Positions 56,023-63,296 of a DNA stretch of 64,000 nt are shown piece by piece. Origin of the DNA: an uncultured Clostridium sp. (lineage in GTDB: Bacteria > Bacillota > Clostridia > Lachnospirales > Lachnospiraceae); NCBI RefSeq assembly GCF_900547735.1, contig NZ_URHZ01000002.1:1-64000 (forward strand), given 5' to 3'. How positions within the stretch are numbered: position 1 is the stretch's first letter; each line of letters starts with the position of its first letter. The translations under genes were made by a program, and so were the position numbers. The notes beneath the pieces are model-generated. The model saw only the letters and a list, made by a program, of their open reading frames with translations, searched no databases and was not told the DNA's origin.

Positions 56023-56148
56023 AGCGATAAGTGCGGTTATTTTTTATGGTGTTTAAGGACAGGCTGTGGTTTTCAACGGTAAGGGGCTGTTTTCCTGTCG
56101 CTTTTTTTCCCGCCATATCCCACCGCTATAATTTACGGAGGTATTTTT

Positions 56149-56607
56149 ATGCAGACAATTCTGAACGTAGTGCTCATCATCCTGGTCATTGCAGTCATCG
56201 CTCTGGCAGTACTTTATTACTTCGGCAGGAAGATGGAAAAGCGTCAGGCAGAGCAGCAGACCATGATGGAAGCTGCAAAACAGACGGTTTCGATTCTCGT
56301 TATTGATAAGAAGAAGCTGAAAGTTAAAGAGTCCGGTCTTCCCAAGACGGTAATCGATCAGACTCCCTGGTATATGAAAAGAGCCAAGCTCCCGATTGTC
56401 AAGGCAAAGGTTGGACCGAAGGTCTTAACACTTATTGCAGATGACAAGGCATTTTTACAGCTCCCTGTAAAGACAGAAGCCAAGGTTGTAATCAGCGGCC
56501 TGTACATAACGGATGTCAAGAGCGTCCGCGGTGGTATCCCGCCGATTCCAAAGAAGAAGGGATTCTTCGCCCGGTTTAAGAAAGATAAGAGCGAGAAAAA
56601 GAGTTAA
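56149..56607 (+). CDS. Hypothetical single-pass membrane protein
   Basis: 152 residues. One N-terminal membrane helix (LNVVLIILVIAVIALAVLYY), then a charged segment (RKMEKRQAEQQTMMEA) and a basic beta-rich domain, ending in a Lys-rich tail (FKKDKSEKKS). The ribosome site ACGGAGG is good and a clear terminator follows. It looks like a conserved Lachnospiraceae membrane-anchored protein of unknown function; I cannot name the family. Confidence 0.75.
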   Translation: MQTILNVVLIILVIAVIALAVLYYFGRKMEKRQAEQQTMMEAAKQTVSILVIDKKKLKVKESGLPKTVIDQTPWYMKRAKLPIVKAKVGPKVLTLIADDKAFLQLPVKTEAKVVISGLYITDVKSVRGGIPPIPKKKGFFARFKKDKSEKKS

Positions 56608-56623
56608 TTTGTAACAGAAATAG

Positions 56624-56670
56624 AAGGACTGCCTCACAGATGGTGAATCTGCTGACGGCAGTCCTTTTTT
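56624..56670. terminator. Terminator between convergent genes
   Basis: AAGGACTGCC and GGCAGTCCTT pair perfectly and are followed by a T-run on the plus strand. The hairpin also lies just past the end of the minus-strand activator gene. Confidence 0.85.
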
Positions 56671-56676
56671 AATCCC

Positions 56677-58332
56677 TCAGATAATAATACCATATTTTTT
56701 AATCCTGTACTGCAGCCCCTGCCGATGGATTCCAAGCGCCTGGGCTGTTTGCGTGATATTGTAGTTATACTCTTTCAGCGCCAGCCGGAGCACCTCCCCT
56801 TCAAATTCATCCATGGTTTCCTGGAGCGTCTGGTGTGCATATTCCTGCTGCATTGCGGGCAAAGCTTTCTCTTCCACTCCCTTCTCGTTAAAAAGGAAGT
56901 CCGGCAGGTGCTCCGGACGGATTGTATCATCGTCGATCACATTCAACACATAGTCCAGAACGTGAAACAGCTCCCTCACGTTTCCCGGCCAGTTGTAGGA
57001 AATGAGCCGCTCCACCACCTCGGAACTGATACGGCGGATCGCTTTTGCATAGGTAAATGAATTCTGTCCGATATAATAATAAACCAGCTCTTCGATATCT
57101 TCCGGATGTTCCCTGAGCGGAGGGAGATTGATCGTGATTGTGGACAGGCGGTAAAAAAGATCCTTGCGCAGTAAATTCTTCTCCAGCAGGGTATAGGGAT
57201 TTTCATTGCAAGAGGAAATAATCCGCACATTGAACGGAATATCCTTAGTCCCTCCCACTCTGCGGAATGTCCCTTCCTGGATAACCCGCAGAAGTTTGGA
57301 CTGCATCGCCATGCTCATGGAGTTGAGCTCGTCCAGAAACAGCGTTCCGCCGTTCGCTTCCTCAAAGTATCCTGCCTGTTCCACACTGCCGGTAAAACTC
57401 CCTTTCTTGGTTCCAAAGAGCAGACTTTCAATTAACGTGTCGGGTATGGCTGCACAATTGAGCGGAAGAAACTTCTTTTTTCTGCGTGAACTTTCCCGGT
57501 GGATGCTCTGGGCAAAAATCTCCTTTCCGGTTCCCGTCTCACCGTTCAGGAGCACCGTACATTCCCTGGGAGCCACTTTTTTAGCCAGCCTGACCGCACT
57601 CTGCAGCTTTTCTCCCTTTCCGATAATGTGGTTAAAGGAATAACCGGAAAAATTCCCGGAGCTGTCACCGGAGGCCTCGATCTCTTCCAGAGACTTGCGT
57701 ATTGATTCCATCTCTGAAATATAACGGCCCGCTATATTGACGTCCTGCTCAAATGCGACGCTGCCGATCAGTTCCCCATCTTTAAAAACAGGGTATGCCG
57801 AATTCGCCGTACGGATATTTTTCCCCGTCGCCGTCTGGAATGACCATATTCTGTTAATGACAGGGGCCTTAATCTTCAGCGAAGTCATGACCGTACTGAT
57901 TTCCCTTGAATAATTATACAGGTCGAACAGGTTCTGCCCTTCCACCTCCTCGTCCGCAGGAATCGAAGATATTTTACGGCTGCAGGAATTCAGAAAGATA
58001 ACGTCCCCATTTTCATCATAAATCTGAATTCCCTCGTGGATACAGTTCAGAGCCTCCTCGTAAAGAAACTCCTTGCTTTCCGCCTTTTTCAAAAGATAAA
58101 CCTCCCGGCCTTCGGTGCATTTGAGGCGCAGATACAAAAATTTCTCCTTTTCCCAATAAAGGGTTCCCTCTTCTGCATCCGTCTCCCCCTGGAAAACGTC
58201 AGAAATCTTCTGTCCCGTGAAACCGCTCCACTTTTCAGTATAAACTTTCTCCAGTCTCCTGCACTCCCAGACAATCTTCAGCACGTTCCCGTCTTCGTCC
58301 GTCCGGAGTATCATATCTGCTATTCTCTGCAT
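56677..58332 (-). CDS. Sigma-54 dependent activator (PAS-AAA-Fis) of the BCCT-HAL3 cassette
   Basis: 551 residues with the same plan as the 44-45.7 kb activator: an N-terminal region ending in a PAS domain (~90-210; NCIHEGIQIYDENGDVIFLN), AAA+ (~225-460; Walker A GETGTGKE, Walker B GTLFLDELNS) and a terminal Fis helix-turn-helix (ITQTAQALGIHRQGLQYR). The sigma-54 contact loop is again GSFTGS. It is divergent from the BCCT gene, which has a consensus -24/-12 promoter and paired upstream sites. The ligand is probably the transported compound. Confidence 0.92.
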   Translation of the reverse strand: MQRIADMILRTDEDGNVLKIVWECRRLEKVYTEKWSGFTGQKISDVFQGETDAEEGTLYWEKEKFLYLRLKCTEGREVYLLKKAESKEFLYEEALNCIHEGIQIYDENGDVIFLNSCSRKISSIPADEEVEGQNLFDLYNYSREISTVMTSLKIKAPVINRIWSFQTATGKNIRTANSAYPVFKDGELIGSVAFEQDVNIAGRYISEMESIRKSLEEIEASGDSSGNFSGYSFNHIIGKGEKLQSAVRLAKKVAPRECTVLLNGETGTGKEIFAQSIHRESSRRKKKFLPLNCAAIPDTLIESLLFGTKKGSFTGSVEQAGYFEEANGGTLFLDELNSMSMAMQSKLLRVIQEGTFRRVGGTKDIPFNVRIISSCNENPYTLLEKNLLRKDLFYRLSTITINLPPLREHPEDIEELVYYYIGQNSFTYAKAIRRISSEVVERLISYNWPGNVRELFHVLDYVLNVIDDDTIRPEHLPDFLFNEKGVEEKALPAMQQEYAHQTLQETMDEFEGEVLRLALKEYNYNITQTAQALGIHRQGLQYRIKKYGIII

Positions 58333-58383
58333 ATTCCCCTTTGCTATTGTTCACGTCCCCGTTCGCCCGGATGGCTGTGTTGA

Positions 58384-58472
58384 GCCGTTCCGTTTGGCTG
58401 TGCTATACCGTTCCGTTTGACTGAGCTTATGCCGTTTAGTTTGGCTGTGCTATGCCATATGATTTTGCTGTG
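58384..58472. repeat. Four imperfect ~23 bp tandem repeats
   Basis: Units of the form GCCGTTCCGTTTGGCTGTGC start at about 58384, 58407, 58431 and 58454, with decay toward the end and a half unit before 58384. They lie directly upstream of the activator start codon, within its leader or promoter region. Confidence 0.75.
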
Positions 58473-58621
58473 AACAGTAACACTCCCTTCCCCATTTATT
58501 CCTGAAACTTAAAAATCTGCTACTCTATTTCCCGTTTATCGATTAAAATGAAAGGTGACGATTCCGCACCTTATAGCAATTACAATCAAAGTAACATACT
58601 TCGTCAGTGAAGTCAATCAGA

Positions 58622-58658
58622 TGCAATATTTAAATGCGTCGATGCAATTTAGCATTGC
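58622..58658. promoter_or_regulatory. Paired enhancer sites for sigma-54 activator 2
   Basis: TGCAATATTTAAATGC (58622-58637) and TGCAATTTAGCATTGC (58643-58658) are 16-bp imperfect palindromes spaced 21 bases start to start, about 130-160 bases before the -24 element. They share the TGCAA...GC form with the sites at 45777-45811. The rest of 58473-58784 has no gene. Confidence 0.7.
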
Positions 58659-58783
58659 GGCTGCTTAATCAGCTTTGTATTTTCTTAGTGCTTTTTTAGC
58701 TCCAATTTATTCTTTTTGAACCACATTTGAAGGTTTTAGCCGCCTTTGAGATTTAATCCGGTCAAAAACATATGGTGAAGAAC

Positions 58784-58800
58784 CTGGCACGCTCCTTGCT
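58784..58800 (+). promoter_or_regulatory. Sigma-54 promoter of BCCT-HAL3
   Basis: CTGGCACGCTCCTTGCT matches TGGCAC-N5-TTGC exactly. It differs from the SSS-HAL1 promoter at only one base within the element. Confidence 0.93.
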
Positions 58801-58840
58801 CTATTATAATGTGTACAGTAAAACACATGTTTTTACAGAA

Positions 58841-58882
58841 AGGAGGGTACAAAACGGGAGCGTTTTGTACAACAGCACAATG
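58841..58882 (+). promoter_or_regulatory. Ribosome site separated from its start codon by a hairpin
   Basis: AGGAGGG (58841-58847) is 32 bases before the ATG at 58880. Between them GTACAAAACG (58847-58856) and CGTTTTGTAC (58861-58870) form a perfect 10-bp stem with a GGAG loop. If the stem forms, the ribosome site and ATG are brought to an effective gap of about nine bases. Confidence 0.7.
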
Positions 58883-60520
58883 AATAAGTCGAAGGAACCA
58901 AAAAAAGCCGTGAACCTCGGTGTGTTTATCCCCTGTTTCATCATTCTGTGCGGCTCGGCCGTAATCGGAATGATTAACAATGAATGGCTCACCTCAATTG
59001 CCCAGGGCATCTTTACCTGGTCACTTGACAACTTCGCCTGGCTCTATCAGGCAGTTGCAATCACCACCTTATTCCTCATCGCCATACTGACATTCTCCAA
59101 ATATGGAAAAATCCGTTTCGGCGGCCCGAATGCCAAGGCCAAGTACTCCTTCGGGAGCTGGTTTGCCATGACACTGACGGGAGGAATCGCCACGGGCCTT
59201 ATCACATACGGGGTAAATGAAGTACTCGTTTATTATGGGGACGTGTGGGGTGAACTGAGCGGAATGGGCATCGAACCGTTTACCGACAAAGCGGCGTTCT
59301 TTTCCATGGGAAGGGTCTTTTACCACTGGACGTTTATCCCCTACGCAATGTATGCTTTATCGGGTTTAATCATCGCCTATATGTATTTTAACCGCCAGAA
59401 AGAACTGTCCGTATCGGCCTCCCTGATTCCCCTTTTTGGTGAAGCCGTTACAAAAGGATTCTTTAGAGGGCTGGTAGATACGCTTTCCGTACTCTCCATC
59501 GGACTCGGACTCGCCGCTTCCCTGGGAGCCGGGCTTGCACTGATTGGCAGCGGCCTCCACGCCGTTTACGGAATCCCTCAGGGACCGGTTTTGTGGTTCC
59601 TTCTGGCCGCAGTCATCACCGTTACCTTTACCATTGCTTCCGTATCCGGCCTGGACAAGGGAATCAAATGGCTGGCTGGCCTTACCTCAAAAATTTTCTA
59701 TATCCTGCTGTTTGTCCTTTTCATCATCGGCCCCACGCTCTACATTATGAATCTCGCCAACGTGGGTATCGGTGAATGGATGGATCATTTCTGGACCTGG
59801 GGATTTGATCCCTATCTGGCAGGAGGAAAACCTCTCGTTATGTGGTGGACCATGTACGCCTGGGCCATGTGGATTGCATATGCCCCTCTGATGGGAATCT
59901 TCTTTGCCATGATCGCCTATGGCAGGACGGTACGGCAATTCCTCGTCATCAACTGGATTCTCCCTTCCGTCTTCGGCGGCGTGTGGTTTGCCGTATGGGG
60001 CGGTACTGCTCTTGACTGGCAGATGTCGGGAAAGGTCGATCTGGTGGCCGCAATCCAGGCCAACGGCGCAATGGCCGGACTCTGGGAATTTTTAAAGGCA
60101 GTTCCCCTGGGATTTATCATTATCCCGGTGGTTATGATAACCCTGATAGCCGCATTCGCCACCACGGCCGACACCATGTCCACCACGATTGCGGCCGTCT
60201 GCACCAAGGGGGCCAGACATGATGAGGAGCCCGCCCTCTGGCAAAAAGTCCTCTGGGGCGTTACCATCGGCCTGATAGCGGCCATCATGGTAGCCTTCGG
60301 CGGCGGAGAACAGGGAATTAACGGAGTAAAATATTTATCAGCCTGCGGCGCCTTTGCCGTCCTGGGCGTGTTTATCCTTCAGATATTTTCTACGATTAAG
60401 GTATTCTTTTTTGATAAAAATACGCAGAAGGACATTGAGGACGCGGACCGTGTGGAGCAGCCGGAAAACTCTGAAGAACCGGATACCGGTATCCATGCAG
60501 GGGCCGAAACAAACGGCTAG
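58880..60520 (+). CDS. BCCT family betaine/carnitine/choline-type transporter
   Basis: 546 residues, about twelve membrane helices. The family signature is seen as WTMYAWAMWIAYAPLMGIF followed by IAYGRTVRQF. The open frame extends upstream to 58772, but that part overlaps the -24/-12 promoter, so ATG 58880 (MNKSKEPKKA) is taken as the start. It should import a quaternary ammonium compound. It lies 30 bases before HAL3 on one transcript, so the betaine it imports is very likely the HAL3 substrate. The C-terminal tail is hydrophilic and acidic. Confidence 0.92.
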   Translation: MNKSKEPKKAVNLGVFIPCFIILCGSAVIGMINNEWLTSIAQGIFTWSLDNFAWLYQAVAITTLFLIAILTFSKYGKIRFGGPNAKAKYSFGSWFAMTLTGGIATGLITYGVNEVLVYYGDVWGELSGMGIEPFTDKAAFFSMGRVFYHWTFIPYAMYALSGLIIAYMYFNRQKELSVSASLIPLFGEAVTKGFFRGLVDTLSVLSIGLGLAASLGAGLALIGSGLHAVYGIPQGPVLWFLLAAVITVTFTIASVSGLDKGIKWLAGLTSKIFYILLFVLFIIGPTLYIMNLANVGIGEWMDHFWTWGFDPYLAGGKPLVMWWTMYAWAMWIAYAPLMGIFFAMIAYGRTVRQFLVINWILPSVFGGVWFAVWGGTALDWQMSGKVDLVAAIQANGAMAGLWEFLKAVPLGFIIIPVVMITLIAAFATTADTMSTTIAAVCTKGARHDEEPALWQKVLWGVTIGLIAAIMVAFGGGEQGINGVKYLSACGAFAVLGVFILQIFSTIKVFFFDKNTQKDIEDADRVEQPENSEEPDTGIHAGAETNG

Positions 60521-60550
60521 ATCATTTGTAACATTGGAGGAAACACATTT

Positions 60551-62092
60551 ATGAATACTGCTAATAGAATCAAGTCTGTAACACTCGGAGGCAGAATAAC
60601 GATAGAAGAACTGGTTGCCATCGCAAGGTTCAATGCCGCCGTCGAATTCTCGGAAACATATAAAGACAGGGTAAAAACCGCCAGAGAGCTGGTTGAAAAA
60701 TGGACGCGGGAAAAGCGGGTCATGTACGGCATTACCACCGGTTTCGGTATCCTGTGCGACAAGCTTATCTCACCGGAAGAGACGTCCCTGCTTCAGAAAA
60801 ATGTCATCGAATCTTCCGCAACCTCCATAGGAGAACCTTACACCGTTGAACAGTCGCGCGCCGTCATGGTCGCGGTGCTTCAGAATCTGGGCAGCGGTTA
60901 CAGCGGGGTGCGTCTTGAAGTGCTTGAAATGTACCGTGAATTTTTGAACCGCGGACTGACTCCCTGGGCTCCCCGGGAAGGTTCCGTCGGCTATCTCTGC
61001 ACGGAAGCCCATCTGGCCAGAACCCTGTACGGAGCCGGTAAAATGTATTTTCGCGATCAACTGATGGATGCCTCCGAAGCGCTGAAACTGGCGGGCCTGG
61101 AACCAATTACCCTGGAATCCAAAGAGGGACTGTCCCTGATCTCGGGGACGGCCTCCCCCACCGCTCTGGCTTCCCTGGCTCTGTATGATATGCAAAAAGC
61201 GGCAAAAGCCGCGGATATCATCGGCGCCATGACCCTGGAAATATCCAGAGGGCAGCTACCCGCCTTCGATGAACGTGTCTCAAAAGTACGGCCGCACCGC
61301 CATCAGGCAGAAACGGCCGCAAACGTGCGCAGGCTACTCTCCGCCTCTGCGTTCAGCGCCTCCGCCCAGGGACATCACCTGCAGGATCCGCTGTCGCTGC
61401 GCGGCATCCCCCAGCTTCACGGAGCAGCAAAAAAAACGCTGGACGATGCAAGAGTAACTTTGGAGGTTGAGCTTAACGCCTGCAGCGACAATCCCTTCGT
61501 ATGGCCCGATATCAGCGATCCCGATATTATCTCAAGCTGTAACTGTGACGCTTCCTATGTGGGACTTGCCATGGATACAAGCTGCATCGCCGCTACCATG
61601 CTCGCCAAGATGTCCGAGCGCAGAAATACCCACATGATAGACGGCAATATGTCCGGCTATCCCTGGTTCCTGGTAAAGCAGCCGGGTCTCAACTGCGGAA
61701 TGATGGTTCCCCAGTATTCCCAGGCGGCTATCCTGAACGATATGAAAATCCTGTCCGCTCCCGCCACCGTCGACAGTATCCCAACCTGCGGCAACCAGGA
61801 AGACTATGTATCCATGGGATATAATGCGGCAAAAAAAGCCGTCACCGTCGCCGGGAAGCTGGAATCCGTTCTCGCCTATGAACTTTTATCGGTCTTTGCG
61901 GCTCATCAGTTTTTGGAGGAAGGGGTGAAACCGGGAAAGGCGACGGAAGCTCTTCTGAAAGAGATGTCGCTGCATATACCGGCTTTAGACAAGGATATGT
62001 TTTTCCATCCTTATATCTGCTATTTGAAAGAGTTTATCCACAGCGGAGAAATCCTTAACATCGCCGAGGAAGCTGTGGGGGAACTGCTCTGA
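60551..62092 (+). CDS. HAL/PAL-fold lyase lacking the MIO triad (HAL3), betaine-lyase candidate
   Basis: 513 residues. YGITTGFG (~58-65), HLQDPLSLRG (Gln and Arg kept, Tyr changed to Leu), CSDNPFVW and GNQEDYVSMGY match the superfamily. The MIO loop is GSVGYLCTEAH (~144-154), lacking Ala-Ser-Gly through the same three-residue deletion as HAL1 and HAL2; the NGT motif reads SGT. Its partner is a BCCT transporter, which carries trimethylammonium compounds. The best model is therefore an ergothionase-like enzyme releasing trimethylamine from an aromatic amino-acid betaine (ergothioneine, hercynine or another). Product and substrate are inferred, not shown. Confidence 0.88.
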   Translation: MNTANRIKSVTLGGRITIEELVAIARFNAAVEFSETYKDRVKTARELVEKWTREKRVMYGITTGFGILCDKLISPEETSLLQKNVIESSATSIGEPYTVEQSRAVMVAVLQNLGSGYSGVRLEVLEMYREFLNRGLTPWAPREGSVGYLCTEAHLARTLYGAGKMYFRDQLMDASEALKLAGLEPITLESKEGLSLISGTASPTALASLALYDMQKAAKAADIIGAMTLEISRGQLPAFDERVSKVRPHRHQAETAANVRRLLSASAFSASAQGHHLQDPLSLRGIPQLHGAAKKTLDDARVTLEVELNACSDNPFVWPDISDPDIISSCNCDASYVGLAMDTSCIAATMLAKMSERRNTHMIDGNMSGYPWFLVKQPGLNCGMMVPQYSQAAILNDMKILSAPATVDSIPTCGNQEDYVSMGYNAAKKAVTVAGKLESVLAYELLSVFAAHQFLEEGVKPGKATEALLKEMSLHIPALDKDMFFHPYICYLKEFIHSGEILNIAEEAVGELL

Positions 62093-62112
62093 GTGCCCTG
62101 AGAGGAGATTCT

Positions 62113-62475
62113 ATGAAAACATCCGTTAAATATGTGGAAATCGACCTGAAACGCATTTTTACCACACCGCCGAATACAAGGAAAGAGAAGATCATTCTTT
62201 TTTCTATGATGCTTATTGTTTTTATTCTCTTTTTTGGTCCTCTCTGCTTCACCGATGTCCCACCCTGGAGAGCCGTTGCGGTTTCCTGTCTTCCGGCTTT
62301 GTCTGTCTCCTGGGGATGGGTGGTTCTGCTGAGAGGGTTGTTTCGGAAAGAGGAATATTCAATGTTCAAAAAAATCAACCGAGCACTTGCCGGCGCTTTG
62401 TTGAAACGAAGGCTGAATCGAAAACTGAATCTCAGACCAGACATCTCTGGCAAACACGTTAAACTGAACCGCTGA
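62113..62475 (+). CDS. Small hypothetical membrane protein
   Basis: 120 residues with a basic N-terminus, two membrane helices (IILFSMMLIVFILFFGPLCF and AVAVSCLPALSVSWGWVVLL) and a very basic C-terminal tail (LKRRLNRKLNLR). A strong ribosome site (AGAGGAG) lies 20 bases after the HAL3 stop, so it is probably co-transcribed with BCCT-HAL3. No family recognised. Confidence 0.65.
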   Translation: MKTSVKYVEIDLKRIFTTPPNTRKEKIILFSMMLIVFILFFGPLCFTDVPPWRAVAVSCLPALSVSWGWVVLLRGLFRKEEYSMFKKINRALAGALLKRRLNRKLNLRPDISGKHVKLNR

Positions 62476-62527
62476 GATGTCCGGAGTATGGCACTTTTAT
62501 GTTTGTTTTAGAAGTCTGCCATAAAAA

Positions 62528-62613
62528 GCTGCACTATCTGAACGCTATCAAAAGGTTGTGGGATAAAAATAGTTGTATACACCTTATTCTTTCCCTGCCG
62601 TCAGATAGTGCAG
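62528..62613. repeat. Inverted repeat after the HAL3 unit
   Basis: GCTGCACTATCTGAACG (62528-62544) and CGTCAGATAGTGCAGC (62598-62613) are near-perfect inverted copies. Weaker pairing of TATGTTTGTTTT (62500 region) with AAAACAACATA (62624 region) lies outside. The long loop (about 50 bases) is unusual for a terminator. Confidence 0.65.
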
Positions 62614-62685
62614 CCTAAACAGAAAACAACATAGCGACTATTGATTTACTTCTATCGTATGGACATCCGTTACCAATAGGGCACA

Positions 62686-63096
62686 CTAAAACCACTTGCA
62701 CGGAATGCTTAAAAAAACTTCTTTGTTCACGTTAAATCCTATTTTTTCATAGAAAGCCGCTGCTGTTTTTGTTTGTACCAACCATTCTGAATTTGGAAAA
62801 ATTTCTCTGCATTTTCGAACTAATTCTGTTCCAATTCCTTGATTTTGAAACTTTGGATGAACCGCCAAGTCATATATAACAGAACGAAACATCTGGTCAC
62901 TAAGCACTCTTATACAACCTACCAATTCTCCATTTGCCCATGCCGAAAAAACAAGGGCTGAGTTAATAAAATTTTTATTAAAGTTTTCCAGCATATTAGG
63001 AGTTATTTCTCCATCAGACCATCCGACCGCAAAAAACAAATCGTGCAATGCTTTACATGGTAAATCTTTTCGTGTATCGTACAATACATCATTCAT
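62686..63096 (-). CDS. GNAT family N-acetyltransferase
   Basis: 136 residues from ATG 63096, which follows GGAGGTGAT by three bases. The acetyl-CoA motif is VHPKFQNQGIGTELVRKC, followed by the C-terminal AAAFYEKIGFNV. It transfers an acetyl group to an unknown amine. The gene and its flanks (62480-63300) are visibly richer in A+T than the rest of the window, which may mean recent acquisition. Confidence 0.9.
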   Translation of the reverse strand: MNDVLYDTRKDLPCKALHDLFFAVGWSDGEITPNMLENFNKNFINSALVFSAWANGELVGCIRVLSDQMFRSVIYDLAVHPKFQNQGIGTELVRKCREIFPNSEWLVQTKTAAAFYEKIGFNVNKEVFLSIPCKWF

Positions 63097-63296
63097 CCAA
63101 TCACCTCCAAATTCCAATTACACCGAGTTCTTTTCCAAAGGCATTCTCGTTATGTGTTTATCAGACTATGCCTAATGCATTTATTGTCAAGCAGCCCCAT
63201 AGTTTGTTAAAACTTCTTATGCAATCCGCAACCGCTCTGTTCGTTTCCACGCTCTGTGCGTCTACATAGAGCTAGTTTAGGAGAACACAAAAAACA

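Noticed and set aside
58772..58879. N-terminal extension of the BCCT transporter to an ATG at 58772
   Set aside because: The extension covers the sigma-54 promoter element itself and so cannot be transcribed from it. ATG 58880 begins a typical BCCT N-terminus.
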